Positions 1 to 8,231 of a DNA stretch of 64,000 nucleotides are shown here, piece by piece. This DNA comes from Rathayibacter oskolensis. Its GTDB lineage: Bacteria > Actinomycetota > Actinomycetes > Actinomycetales > Microbacteriaceae. Position numbers and translations under genes: made by a program. The stretch covers positions 1,116,001-1,180,000 of the forward strand of contig NZ_FXBM01000001.1 of NCBI RefSeq assembly GCF_900177245.1, given 5' to 3'. Every line of letters starts with the position of its first letter. Positions within the stretch are counted from its first letter, which is position 1. Under the pieces are notes generated by a model, which was not told the DNA's origin, did no database searches, and saw only the letters and a list, made by a program, of their open reading frames with translations.

Positions 1-1499
1 AGCAGCGACAGCCGGGGGATCGAGAAGCCCGGGTCGATGCTCGCCTCGTAGGAGCCGTAGCCGTAGAGCAGGAGCGGCGCGGGGCTCGCCTCGGGATCGG
101 CGGCGTCGCGGCGCCAGACGAGCGAGAGCGGGATCCGCGTGCCGTCGGCCGCTGTCGCCCACTCCCGGCGCTGGATGTAGCGCTGGGGGTCGTAGTCGCC
201 GAGGACCGGCTGCTGCTTGAGCACCGTCCGCTCGCCGGTCGCGACATCCAGCGTCAGCACCGTCGAGGGCGTCACGAAGGACGTGTAGGCCAGGCGCAGC
301 GCCGGCTGCTCCCACTCCGGATTCCCCGCGAGGCCCGCGTCGTAGAGCGGCTCGTCGAAGACGATCTCGTCGAGGACGGACTCCAGTGCGCCCTCGCGGA
401 GCAGGCCGAGGCGCGTCGCACCCTCCGACCGGTAGGAGACGACGACGTGGCCGGCGAAGGCGTCGACGCCCTCGATCCGGCGGCCGGGGAGGTGCGGAAC
501 GACGATCCGTCGCTCGCGCGCCCGCTCCTCGGGACTGCGGTCGAGATCGGCCGGCTCCTCGACGACCTCGAAGTCGAGGGCGCCGTCGTTGTGCACGATC
601 AGGAGGCGGTCGCGACCGTCGACCACGGCGTGCTCGATCTCGTACTCGACGCCCTCCCGCCGGGGCCAGACCGAGCGGAAGGAGCCGGTCGGGTCGTGCG
701 CGTCGAGCAGGAGGCACTCGCTCGTGATCTTGGAGCCGATCTCGATGACGAGGAACCGGCGGCTCCGGGTCAGGCCGACCCCGATCCAGTACCGCTCGTC
801 GGGCTCCGAGAAGACGACCTCGTCGGCGGAGGAGTCGGTGCCGACCTCGTGGCGCCAGATCGTGTCGGGGCGCCACGACTCGTCGACGGTGGGGTAGAAG
901 ACGAAGCGGGCGTCGGCGCCGAACGTGGCTCCGCCGCCGGTCCCCTCGACGACGTCCGTCAGGTCCTCGCCGGTCGAGAGGTCGCGGATCCGGAGCGTGT
1001 AGCGCTCGTCGCCCTCGACATCGGTGCCGAAGAGGAGGTACCGGCCGTCGCTGGACACGTCGAAGCTGCCGAGCGCGAAGAAGTCGTGACCCTCCGCCTC
1101 CACATTGCCGTCGAGGACGACCTGCTCGCCCTCGAGTGGACCGCCCTCGGCGATCGACGGAGGCGTCCAGTCGTCGGGGCCGGTGATCGGGGCACGGCAG
1201 TGCACGGCGTACTGTCGGCCCTCGTACGAGCGCGAGAAGTACCACCACGCGCCCTCGCGCACCGGCACCGACAGGTCGGTCTCCTTCGTGCGCGAGCGGA
1301 TCTCGTCGAAGAGGCGCTCGCGCAGCGGAGCGAGCGGCTCGAGGAGCGCGTCGGTGTAGGCGTTCTCGGCCTCGAGGTGCGCGATCACCTCGGGGTCCTC
1401 CTTCTGGCGGAGCCACTCGTACTGATCGACCACCAGATCGCCGTGATGACGGCGTTCGAGCGGGACACGACGGGCGACGGGAGGGACGGGCACGGTCAT
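1..1499 (-). CDS. Oligopeptidase B / prolyl oligopeptidase family (S9), 3' end cut off by window edge
   Basis: Serine peptidase of clan SC that cleaves oligopeptides after basic residues (family knowledge). The first 499 codons are visible, roughly two thirds of a usual 690-720 residue protein. Residues 1-30 carry the family start with DQYEWLRQKEDPEV, followed by the seven-bladed propeller region; the last visible residues contain LLLYGYGSYE, the strand that opens the catalytic alpha/beta-hydrolase domain. The catalytic Ser, Asp and His lie beyond the window, so activity cannot be judged. No signal peptide is seen, fitting a cytosolic enzyme. The ATG at 1499 sits 6 bases after a TAGGCT -10 element, so the mRNA is probably leaderless. 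It is divergent from the CYTH-CHAD gene. Confidence 0.92.
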   Translation of the reverse strand, partial: MTVPVPPVARRVPLERRHHGDLVVDQYEWLRQKEDPEVIAHLEAENAYTDALLEPLAPLRERLFDEIRSRTKETDLSVPVREGAWWYFSRSYEGRQYAVHCRAPITGPDDWTPPSIAEGGPLEGEQVVLDGNVEAEGHDFFALGSFDVSSDGRYLLFGTDVEGDERYTLRIRDLSTGEDLTDVVEGTGGGATFGADARFVFYPTVDESWRPDTIWRHEVGTDSSADEVVFSEPDERYWIGVGLTRSRRFLVIEIGSKITSECLLLDAHDPTGSFRSVWPRREGVEYEIEHAVVDGRDRLLIVHNDGALDFEVVEEPADLDRSPEERARERRIVVPHLPGRRIEGVDAFAGHVVVSYRSEGATRLGLLREGALESVLDEIVFDEPLYDAGLAGNPEWEQPALRLAYTSFVTPSTVLTLDVATGERTVLKQQPVLGDYDPQRYIQRREWATAADGTRIPLSLVWRRDAADPEASPAPLLLYGYGSYEASIDPGFSIPRLSL

Positions 1500-1505
1500 C
1501 CCTCC

Positions 1506-1511
1506 AGCCTA
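1506..1511 (-). promoter_or_regulatory. Leaderless -10 element (TAGGCT) of the oligopeptidase gene
   Basis: On the minus strand TAGGCT is followed by six bases (GGAGGG) and then the ATG. The GGAGGG abuts the start codon directly, too close for a Shine-Dalgarno interaction, so I read it as spacer in a leaderless promoter. Confidence 0.5.
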
Positions 1512-1576
1512 GGCGGCGCTCGCGGCGACCGGACTGCGCGGTGTGCGCGCACCCGCGGGCGTGCGCACAATGGAGC

Positions 1577-3121
1577 ATGCCCGATGACGCGAAGACGACG
1601 ACGGAGTCCCGACGGAGCGCGAAGGAGCGCAAGCGCGTGCAGACGGAGGTCGAGCGCAAGTACGACGTCGAGGCCGGCGCCGAGCTTCCCGAGCTGGTCG
1701 GCGCCGGCCCGGCCGCGGCGGAGGACCGGGAGGAGCCGGTGACGCTCCGCGCCGAGTACTTCGACACGGCCGACAGGGCGCTCTCCCGCGGCCGGATCAC
1801 CCTCCGCCGTCGCGAGGGCGGCGCGGACGAGGGCTGGCACGTGAAGCTCCCCGGATCGGCCGGGCGCACCGAGATCCACGCGCCGCTGACGACCACGAGC
1901 ACCGTGCCCGCCGCGGTCCGCCGCCCCGTTCTCGGCTACGTCGGCCGCGAGCCGCTCGAACCGCTCGCGCTGCTCGAGACGGTGCGCGGCATCACCCGGA
2001 TCAGCGACGCCGACGGCCGTCAGCTCGCCGAGGTCGCCGACGACCTGGTCATCGCCCGCGACGCCCGGACCGGGGAGGAGCGCCGCTGGCGGGAGTGGGA
2101 GGTCGAGCTGGTCGACGCCCACGGCGACGAGGGCGAGGCGGTGCTCGACGCGATCGAGGAGCGGCTCCTCGCCGCGGGGGCTCGCCCTGCCGAGAGCGCC
2201 TCCAAGCTCGCCCGGGCCACCGGCGGGCCGATCGACGACTCCGTGCCCGCGCCCACCGACGGCGGGGAGGCGGCGCTCGCCGCGATCCGCGAGCTCCTGC
2301 GCGACCTGCGCGCGATCGACCCCCGGGTGCGCCTCCAGGCCGACGACGCGCTGCACCGGATGCGGGTGCTGACCCGGCGCCTGCGCACCGTACTCGCCGG
2401 CTCGCGCTCGGTGCTCGATCGAGCTGTGACCGACCCGATCCGCGACGAGCTCCGCTGGCTCGCCGGTGTGCTCGGCTCGGCGCGCGACGAGGAGGTGCTC
2501 GCCGAGCGGTTGCACGCCGCCTTCGCATCGGCGGGCGAGGGCGTCCCCCGTGGTCTGTCCGTCGGCTCCCGGATCTTCGACGAGGGCGAGCAGAGGCACG
2601 CCGCGGCGCTCATCAGGGTCGATCGGGCCCTGCACGGCCGTCGCTACCTCGGTCTGCTGTCCTCGCTCGACGCGCTCCTCGCCGATCCGCCGCGCACCGG
2701 CGGTGCCGAGTCGAGCGCGAAGAAGCTGGTGCGCCGCTCCCTGGCGAAGGAGCTGGCGCGGGTCGAGGAGGCGCGCGGAGCGGAGTCGGAGGACGCCGTC
2801 GCCGCTCGCCACGAGATCCGCAAGGCGGCCAAGCGCCTCCGCTACCTCGTGCAGGCGTGGTCCTCCGTCGTCCCGGACGCCGTCCGGCCGCGGCACCGCG
2901 CTCTCGAGTCGGCGGCGAAGCAGGTCGCCGACGCACTGGGAGAGGAGCGGGACGCGATCGCGATGCGCGAGGTGGTCCTCGCCTCGGCCGTCGCGGCGGC
3001 GGAGCGGGGCGAGTCCGCCTTCGTGCTCGGGATCGTCTTCGCCGACGAGGGGAATCGCGCTCAGGAGGCGACGGCGGCGTCCGACGCGGCCCTCTCGCGA
3101 CTGCACTCCCTGTCAAGGTGA
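1577..3121 (+). CDS. CYTH and CHAD domain protein
   Basis: A 514-residue two-domain protein. The CYTH domain (about residues 20-210) is a triphosphate-binding tunnel fold and carries the diagnostic ExExK motif as E24-V-E26-R-K28. The CHAD domain (about 225-510) binds inorganic polyphosphate and has its two conserved helices: LHRMRVLTRRLR with His260 and HEIRKAAKRLRY with His412. CYTH-CHAD fusions are known inorganic triphosphatases or polyphosphate-granule proteins; which applies here is not shown by sequence. I chose the ATG at 1577 because it lies just before the CYTH motif; an in-frame GTG at 1541 would add 12 residues without family likeness. A weak CACAAT -10-like box ends five bases before the ATG, and an inverted repeat (TGTGCGC at 1542, GCGCACA at 1563) lies upstream. 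Confidence 0.9.
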   Translation: MPDDAKTTTESRRSAKERKRVQTEVERKYDVEAGAELPELVGAGPAAAEDREEPVTLRAEYFDTADRALSRGRITLRRREGGADEGWHVKLPGSAGRTEIHAPLTTTSTVPAAVRRPVLGYVGREPLEPLALLETVRGITRISDADGRQLAEVADDLVIARDARTGEERRWREWEVELVDAHGDEGEAVLDAIEERLLAAGARPAESASKLARATGGPIDDSVPAPTDGGEAALAAIRELLRDLRAIDPRVRLQADDALHRMRVLTRRLRTVLAGSRSVLDRAVTDPIRDELRWLAGVLGSARDEEVLAERLHAAFASAGEGVPRGLSVGSRIFDEGEQRHAAALIRVDRALHGRRYLGLLSSLDALLADPPRTGGAESSAKKLVRRSLAKELARVEEARGAESEDAVAARHEIRKAAKRLRYLVQAWSSVVPDAVRPRHRALESAAKQVADALGEERDAIAMREVVLASAVAAAERGESAFVLGIVFADEGNRAQEATAASDAALSRLHSLSR

Positions 3122-3128
3122 ACCGCCG

Positions 3129-3160
3129 GTGACACAGGGGAAACCCCGGCGGCGGATAAT
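3129..3160 (+). promoter_or_regulatory. Promoter of the Stealth gene (GTGACA ... GATAAT), probably leaderless
   Basis: GATAAT at 3155-3160 ends seven bases before the ATG at 3168. A GTGACA -35-like box at 3129-3134 is 20 bases upstream, a little far. No Shine-Dalgarno sequence separates the -10 from the start codon. Confidence 0.5.
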
Positions 3161-3167
3161 GTGAGGC

Positions 3168-4712
3168 ATGCCTTCCGTCCGCGCTCTGCCTTCACCCCTC
3201 CTGCGTCCGCGCCACTTCGACCGCGACGACGTCGTGGTCCATGCCGGCCTGTTCTCACTGGTGAACTCGAGTACGACCCCTCGCGCGGCGTGGACGGAGG
3301 ACCTGATCGCGATCGGCGAGGTGCTGGACGAGGCCGAGTTCCCCTACCGGCTCATCCGCGGCAACGACGGCTCGCCCTTCCTCGCGATCGACCGCTCGCT
3401 CGGCACCGAGCTCGCGACGCTGCTCGCACGCGCCTTCGCCGTCGAGCCGTTCTACGCGAAGACTCTCGACAAGCGCGGAGCGACGCCGCAGCTGCTGGCC
3501 GAGGGGATGCTCGCCCTCTTCCCGCGAGCCCGGGTCTTCTCGCTCTTCCGGCCCCGCGTCTCCTCGAACGGCTCGCTGCGCTACGGCGCTCGCAGCGGCG
3601 TGCGCCTGGAGTTCTGGAAGGTCGGCGAGGAGGAGATCATGACTCCGGCCGAGAACGCCCTGATGCGCAACAGCCTGCCCGTGACCGAGGCCATCGACGC
3701 GCACGTCGAGCTGTACGGCCGCACCTGGCCGACCTTCGAGGGCATGTTCGAGCCGCTGGTCAGCGACATCCGCTTCGACGTCGACATGGTGTTCTCGTGG
3801 GTCGACGGCACCGACCTCGAGTTCCAGCGAGCCCGCGCCGCCCGGATGTCGAGCTACGTCGTCGGCGAGGGTGACGACGCACCCGCGCGCTTCCGCCAGA
3901 TCGACGAGCTCAAGTACGCGCTGCGCAGCGTCTACATGTACGCGCCGTGGGTTCGCCGGATCTTCATCGTCACCGACTCCCCGCGGCCGCGCTGGCTCGC
4001 CGAGCACCCCGACGTCACGCTGGTGCGCAGCGAGGACCACTTCCGCGACCTGTCCGTGCTCCCGACGCACAACTCGCACGCGGTCGAGAGCCAGCTGCAC
4101 CGCATCCCGGGGCTGGCCGAGCACTTCCTCTACTCCAACGACGACATGTTCTTCGGCCGTCCGGTCGACCCGTCGATCTTCTTCTCGCCCGGAGGCATCA
4201 CCAAGTTCATCGAGGCGACGACCCGCATCGGCATGGGCGACTCCAACGCCGCCCGCAGCGGGTTCGAGAACGCGGCGCGGGTGAACCGGCGGCTGCTCCG
4301 CGAGCGCTTCGGGGCGATGACGACCCGCCACCTCGAGCACGCGGCGACACCGCTGCGCAAGAGCGTGATGGCCGAGCTCGAGGCGGAGTTCGAGCCGGAG
4401 TTCACGGCGACGGCCGCGAGCCGGTTCCGCTCGTCGAGCGACGTCTCGGTCACCAACTCGCTCTACCACTACTACGCGCTGATGACGGGGCGCGCGGTCG
4501 TGCAGGAGAACGCGCTGGTGAAGTACGTCGACACGACGATGCTGCAGGGCCTGAAGGACATGAAGAAGCTCCTGAAGAACCGCGGCGTCGACTTCTTCTG
4601 CCTGAACGACGGCAGCTTCCCCGAGATCTCGGCGGAGGCGCGCACCAAGGCGGTCATCGGGTTCCTCGAGGAGTACTACCCGATCCCGGCTCCCTGGGAG
4701 CGCGAGGACTGA
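3168..4712 (+). CDS. Stealth-family sugar-phosphate transferase
   Basis: A 514-residue protein of the Stealth family, hexose-1-phosphate transferases that build phosphodiester-linked polysaccharides (capsule enzymes such as CpsY/SacB, and eukaryotic GNPTAB). The conserved regions are visible in order: CR1 at about 203-217 (DVDMVFSWVDGTD), CR2 at about 241-275 (RFRQIDELKYALRSVY then IFIVTD), CR3 around 310-345 with the acidic YSNDDMFFG motif, and a CR4-like FFCLNDGSF near the C-terminus. No membrane segment or signal peptide is seen, so it probably acts at the cytosolic face. No glycan cluster surrounds it; the only apparent partner is the small membrane protein two bases downstream. Substrate unknown. 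Confidence 0.88.
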   Translation: MPSVRALPSPLLRPRHFDRDDVVVHAGLFSLVNSSTTPRAAWTEDLIAIGEVLDEAEFPYRLIRGNDGSPFLAIDRSLGTELATLLARAFAVEPFYAKTLDKRGATPQLLAEGMLALFPRARVFSLFRPRVSSNGSLRYGARSGVRLEFWKVGEEEIMTPAENALMRNSLPVTEAIDAHVELYGRTWPTFEGMFEPLVSDIRFDVDMVFSWVDGTDLEFQRARAARMSSYVVGEGDDAPARFRQIDELKYALRSVYMYAPWVRRIFIVTDSPRPRWLAEHPDVTLVRSEDHFRDLSVLPTHNSHAVESQLHRIPGLAEHFLYSNDDMFFGRPVDPSIFFSPGGITKFIEATTRIGMGDSNAARSGFENAARVNRRLLRERFGAMTTRHLEHAATPLRKSVMAELEAEFEPEFTATAASRFRSSSDVSVTNSLYHYYALMTGRAVVQENALVKYVDTTMLQGLKDMKKLLKNRGVDFFCLNDGSFPEISAEARTKAVIGFLEEYYPIPAPWERED

Positions 4713-4714
4713 CC

Positions 4715-4894
4715 GTGCTCTGGGCCGTCGTCGGGGGAGTGCTCGGGCTGCTGCTCGGGGTGGCGAGCTCGCTCGTCTTCCCGGGGATCGGCGTGGGCGC
4801 GGGCATCGGAGTCGGGATCGCGCTCGGCGCCGCGCTCGCCTTCTCCGGCCACCTCTTCGCGAAGGATCGGGCCCGGAACCGTCCCCGCCGCTGA
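4715..4894 (+). CDS. Small glycine-rich membrane protein, function unknown
   Basis: A 59-residue reading frame starting with GTG two bases after the Stealth stop codon, the spacing expected for translational coupling. It predicts two hydrophobic segments (LWAVVGGVLGLLLGVASSLV and a glycine-zipper-like stretch GVGAGIGVGIALGAALAF) and a basic tail ending RNRPRR. I recognise no family. It could anchor or partner the Stealth enzyme, but that rests only on adjacency. A chance reading frame cannot be excluded in such G+C-rich DNA, though the hydrophobic composition and coupling argue for a real gene. Confidence 0.5.
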   Translation: MLWAVVGGVLGLLLGVASSLVFPGIGVGAGIGVGIALGAALAFSGHLFAKDRARNRPRR

Positions 4895-4917
4895 CTCCGC
4901 CGCCGGGGTGATACCCC

Positions 4918-4969
4918 GTGCGGTCTGCAGGTGCCGGTGCGGTCTGCAGGTGCCGGTGCGGTCTGCAGG
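4918..4969 (+). repeat. Tandem 19-bp repeat, about 2.7 copies
   Basis: The unit GTGCGGTCTGCAGGTGCCG occurs at 4918-4936 and 4937-4955, and again partially at 4956-4969. It lies between two convergent genes and carries a GGTCTGCAGG core related to the hairpin repeat at 5021-5039. Confidence 0.85.
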
Positions 4970-5020
4970 CGATGAGGGCTGTCTGCGACCGACTTCTGCG
5001 GGGGAGAGGGCCTTCCGCCC

Positions 5021-5039
5021 GCGATCTCCTGCAGATCGC
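5021..5039 (-). repeat. Intergenic hairpin repeat with GATCTGCAGG core (copy 1)
   Basis: GCGATCT and AGATCGC arms flank a five-base loop. The reverse complement of this 19-bp element is identical to 18876-18894. A half copy (CCTGCAGATCGCA) follows at 5050-5062. It sits between convergent genes and may act as a transcription terminator, although no T-run follows. Confidence 0.8.
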
Positions 5040-5116
5040 ACCCGCCTCGCCTGCAGATCGCATGCAGCAGGCCTTCCGGGCACACCCGACTCGCCGGAGC
5101 GAGGGTCGCGCGACGA

Positions 5117-6067
5117 CTAGGCGCTGACGCCCACCTGCTCCACCGGCGGGTAGAGCGCCTCGTCGCGGGTGACCGGCGCGGCCGTCGCCGGCGCGATGAC
5201 GACTCCGTGGTCGGCGAGGATGCGCTGCGTCTCGTTCGCCGAGACGTACGACACCTCGGTGGAGGCGCCGATCGGCACGACCGAGTGCAGCACCGTTCCG
5301 TCGTAGACGTGGATCAGGTTGAACGCCTGGGCGCCGTTGCGGGCGCGCGTCCCGCCGACCGGCACGTTCAGGTCCTGCGTGTAGCAGGTGGCGGAAGCGA
5401 CCGACACGGGGATCCCGGCGAACGTCGCGGTGGAGGAGTAGTGCAGGTGCCCGGCGATGATGCTCCGGACGTCCGACCCCTCGAGCACCTCGGCGAGCGC
5501 CGGCTGATCGCGCAGCTCGACGAGAACCGACAGATCGAGCACGCTCGGGACCGGCGGGTGGTGCAGAGCGAGGATCGTGCCGTGCGGCGCGGGGCTCGCG
5601 AGCTCCTCGGCGAGCCAGTCGAGCTGGGCGTCCGAGATCTCGCCGTAGTGCGCGCCGGGCACGGTCGAGTCGAGAGCGATGATGCGCAGGCCGTTGACGT
5701 CGTGCACGCGGTCGATCGGCTGCGTGGTCGGCAGCTGGTCGAGCAGGCCGGAGCGGAACGCGCCCCGGTCGTCGTGGTTGCCCATCACCCAGATGACCTC
5801 GGCGCCGAGCCGCGCGGCGGCCGGCTCGACGACGGCGCGGAGCTTGGCGTACGCCTCCGGCTCGCCCTTGTCGGCGAGATCGCCGGTGATGACGATCGCC
5901 TCCGGGCGCCCGCCCGACTCCTCGAGCTCGTCGAACAGCCGGCGCAGCTGGGCCTCGCTGTCGACGTCGGAGCCGTAGAGGCCGCCGTCTCCTGCGATGA
6001 AGTGCGTGTCGCTGAGGTGAAGGATGAAGTGGTTGGGCCGGGGGTACTCGGCCTGACGGACGGTCAT
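5117..6067 (-). CDS. Metallophosphoesterase, CpdA/Rv0805-like cyclic nucleotide phosphodiesterase
   Basis: A 316-residue calcineurin-like phosphoesterase. All metal-ligand motifs are present in order: LSDTHF (about residue 18), GDLAD (about 60), GNHDD (about 95), LALHHPP (about 165) and AGHLHY (about 205). This set and length match class III 3',5'-cyclic nucleotide phosphodiesterases such as CpdA and Rv0805; cAMP as substrate is inference. No signal peptide. The ATG is preceded by a GAGGA Shine-Dalgarno. A TAGTGT -10-like box (6119-6124, minus strand) would give a leader of about 45 bases, and a GCGGAG/CTCCGC palindrome (6125-6139) lies just upstream of it as a possible operator. The gene stands alone between non-cotranscribed neighbours. 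Confidence 0.82.
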   Translation of the reverse strand: MTVRQAEYPRPNHFILHLSDTHFIAGDGGLYGSDVDSEAQLRRLFDELEESGGRPEAIVITGDLADKGEPEAYAKLRAVVEPAAARLGAEVIWVMGNHDDRGAFRSGLLDQLPTTQPIDRVHDVNGLRIIALDSTVPGAHYGEISDAQLDWLAEELASPAPHGTILALHHPPVPSVLDLSVLVELRDQPALAEVLEGSDVRSIIAGHLHYSSTATFAGIPVSVASATCYTQDLNVPVGGTRARNGAQAFNLIHVYDGTVLHSVVPIGASTEVSYVSANETQRILADHGVVIAPATAAPVTRDEALYPPVEQVGVSA

Positions 6068-6261
6068 GATCCTCGAGTTTCACGATCTGCAGGAGCTGAA
6101 TCGGATGTTTCAGCATCGACACTAGCGGAGCTTCTCCGCGGGATCCAGAGGTGCACCCGCGAGCGTCAGTCCATCATCCCGGGGTGAACGAGCGGCCAAC
6201 ACGACCCGGCGCGTCATCGAACGCTTTTCCCAGGATCAGGCGCGATCCGGTGCCGCCGCGC

Positions 6262-7614
6262 TCAGAGTCGGGTGAGCAGTCGCGCGTAGAACACGATCGC
6301 GCGCTCGAACTGGTCGACCTCGATCGACTCGTCCGCGCCGTGGATGCCCAGCTGCTGCTGCGGGCTGATCTCGAACGGGATGAAGCGGTAGACGCCGTCG
6401 CTGATCGCGTGGAAGTGGCGGGCGTCACTGCCGCCGGTCTGGACGTAGGGCGCGACGATCGCCTCCGGGAACACCTCGCGGACGACGGCGCGGAGCACGT
6501 CGTAGGGTCCTCCGTCGCCGGGCTCCCCGGTCGGCGAGACGGGAGAGGGCTCGTGCGCCACCTGCACCTCGACCTCCACCTCCGGGTCGTCGATCACCGC
6601 GCGGATGCGCTCGACGACTCCGGCGACCGTCCCGCCCGGGTTGATCCGCACGTTCGCGACCGCGCTCGCGGTCGACGCGAGGACGTTCGCCCCGGTGCTC
6701 CCGCGGAGCTGGGTGACGGCCACGGTGGTCCGCAGCATCGCCGCTGACCGGTTGGAGTGCGAGGCGAGCGCGCCGATGACCGACTCCGGGTGCTCGTGGG
6801 GGTGCGCGTACCAGACTGCGTGCGCGGCGTCGGCGTGAGGCGCGGCCGCGCGCACGAGCTCGGCGATCGGCTCGGGGAGAGTGGAGGGGAAGGGGTTCTC
6901 GGTGAGGCGGTGGATGGCCCTCGCGAGCCGCTGGGTCGCGAGCATTCCGGGGGGCGGCGGGGGAGCGGAGGCGTGACCGCCGACATCGCGGCAGGTCAGC
7001 TCGAGGTTCATGATGCCCCGCTCGGTCACGCCGATGACGGCGATCGGAGTGGTGACCCCCGGCAGGATCCCACGCCGCACGTTCCCGCCCTCGTCGAGCA
7101 CGAAGCGCGGCCGGACGCCCCGCGCGGCCAGCAGGGCCACCACCGAGGGAGCGCCGTCGCCGGCGGTCTCCTCGTTGTGGGTCGACACGAGGTAGACGTC
7201 GCGTCGCGGGCGCTCGCCCCGGAGCACGGCCGCCTCGACGGCCTCGAGCAGCGAGACCAGCGAGCCCTTGTCGTCGAGGGCGCCCCGGCCGATCACGGAG
7301 GTCCGCCCGTCGGGCCGCAGCACCGTGTCGGCGCCGAAGGGCGCGCTCGACCAGTCCTCGGGGGTCACGCTGACGACGTCGTAGTGCGCCATCAGGACGG
7401 ACGGGTGGCCCTGCTCGCTTCCCCGCCAGCGCCACAGGAGCGAGTGCTCGGCGACGATCTCGCGCTCGAGAGAGGAGTGCAGGGCCGGGTAGAGCTGCTC
7501 GAGCAGTTCGACGAAGACGCGGAAGCGGCTCCAGTCGGTGTCGGTCTCATCGGAGTGCGACACCGTGTCGACCCGCAGCAGGGCCTGGAAGCGCTCGAGC
7601 GCGGTCGTCGTCAC
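6262..7614 (-). CDS. M20 family metallopeptidase (carboxypeptidase-like)
   Basis: A 450-residue dinuclear zinc peptidase. Metal-binding and catalytic motifs are visible: LMAHYDVV (His and Asp), GRGALDDKG (bridging Asp), HNEE (catalytic and metal Glu), and near the C-terminus GGSDARHF followed by IHGADESIE (last His). The arrangement resembles M20 carboxypeptidase S-like enzymes that hydrolyse dipeptides or N-acyl amino acids; the exact substrate is not visible. The GTG start at 7614 lies six bases behind a TAGGCT -10 box and has no Shine-Dalgarno, so a leaderless start is favoured. Divergent from the Nudix gene with 56 bases between start codons. Confidence 0.88.
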   Translation of the reverse strand: MTTTALERFQALLRVDTVSHSDETDTDWSRFRVFVELLEQLYPALHSSLEREIVAEHSLLWRWRGSEQGHPSVLMAHYDVVSVTPEDWSSAPFGADTVLRPDGRTSVIGRGALDDKGSLVSLLEAVEAAVLRGERPRRDVYLVSTHNEETAGDGAPSVVALLAARGVRPRFVLDEGGNVRRGILPGVTTPIAVIGVTERGIMNLELTCRDVGGHASAPPPPPGMLATQRLARAIHRLTENPFPSTLPEPIAELVRAAAPHADAAHAVWYAHPHEHPESVIGALASHSNRSAAMLRTTVAVTQLRGSTGANVLASTASAVANVRINPGGTVAGVVERIRAVIDDPEVEVEVQVAHEPSPVSPTGEPGDGGPYDVLRAVVREVFPEAIVAPYVQTGGSDARHFHAISDGVYRFIPFEISPQQQLGIHGADESIEVDQFERAIVFYARLLTRL

Positions 7615-7620
7615 CCGGCT

Positions 7621-7626
7621 AGCCTA
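7621..7626 (-). promoter_or_regulatory. Leaderless -10 (TAGGCT) of the M20 peptidase gene
   Basis: On the minus strand TAGGCT is followed by six bases (AGCCGG) and the GTG start codon. It is the same hexamer and spacing as at the oligopeptidase start. Confidence 0.5.
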
Positions 7627-7670
7627 CGACGGCGGTTCCGGGCCCCCGGCCGCCGCGAGCGGAGGTGCCG

Positions 7671-8186
7671 GTGAGCGGTCTCCCCGAGGTGTGCGTCGTG
7701 TACGTGCTGCGCGAATCGCCGAGCGGAGTCGAGGTCCTGCTCGGTGAGAAGCGCCGCGGTCTCGGCCAGGGGCGGGTCGTCGCTCCCGGCGGCAAGCTCG
7801 AACCGGGAGAGTCCGCAGAGCGGGCGGCGGTGCGGGAGCTCGCCGAGGAGGTCGGGCTGATCGCCGACGAGCGGGATCTCGAGCCGCGCGGCCGGCTCGA
7901 CTACCACTTCCCCCATCGCCCGGCGTGGAGTCAGCGCTCGCACGTCTTCGTCTGCCGGCGCTGGTCGGGCGTCGTCGTCGCCTCCAGCGAGCTCGCGGCA
8001 GACTTCGTGCCGATCGCAGACGTGCCCTACTCGTCGATGTGGGACGACGCGCGCTTCTGGCTGCCCGCCGTGCTCGCCTCGGGCGACTCCGCCCGGTGGA
8101 TTTTCGAGTTCGGGTCCGATCTGGCGAGCGTCGTCGCCTCCGACGCACCCGGGTGGAGTGGTGGGGGAGTGCAGGACCGGGGATGA
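7671..8186 (+). CDS. Nudix hydrolase (MutT/MTH1-like)
   Basis: A 171-residue protein with a complete Nudix box at residues 41-63, GX5EX7REUXEEXGU type, reading GGKLEPGES then RELAEEVGL. The N-terminal strand VCVVYVLRE and the KRRGLGQGRVVAPGG segment before the box resemble 8-oxo-dGTP diphosphatases of the MTH1 group, so a role in cleaning oxidised nucleotides is plausible but not proven. I prefer the GTG at 7671 because GGAGG at 7661-7665 lies five bases before it; an in-frame GTG at 7665 overlaps that Shine-Dalgarno. It is convergent with the MBL-fold gene. Confidence 0.85.
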   Translation: MSGLPEVCVVYVLRESPSGVEVLLGEKRRGLGQGRVVAPGGKLEPGESAERAAVRELAEEVGLIADERDLEPRGRLDYHFPHRPAWSQRSHVFVCRRWSGVVVASSELAADFVPIADVPYSSMWDDARFWLPAVLASGDSARWIFEFGSDLASVVASDAPGWSGGGVQDRG

Positions 8187-8231
8187 CCCGCGGGGCCTCC
8201 GTTCGGGTCCCTTCTCCCGTCGGTGGTGCGC

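Noticed and set aside
447-1742. Long plus-strand open frame antisense to the oligopeptidase gene
   Set aside because: Translation is low-complexity Asp/Val/Ala/Arg without family motifs; it is a shadow of the minus-strand gene in G+C-rich DNA.
4918-4969. Possible CRISPR array
   Set aside because: Units are directly adjacent with no spacers, fewer than three copies, and there is no cas gene.
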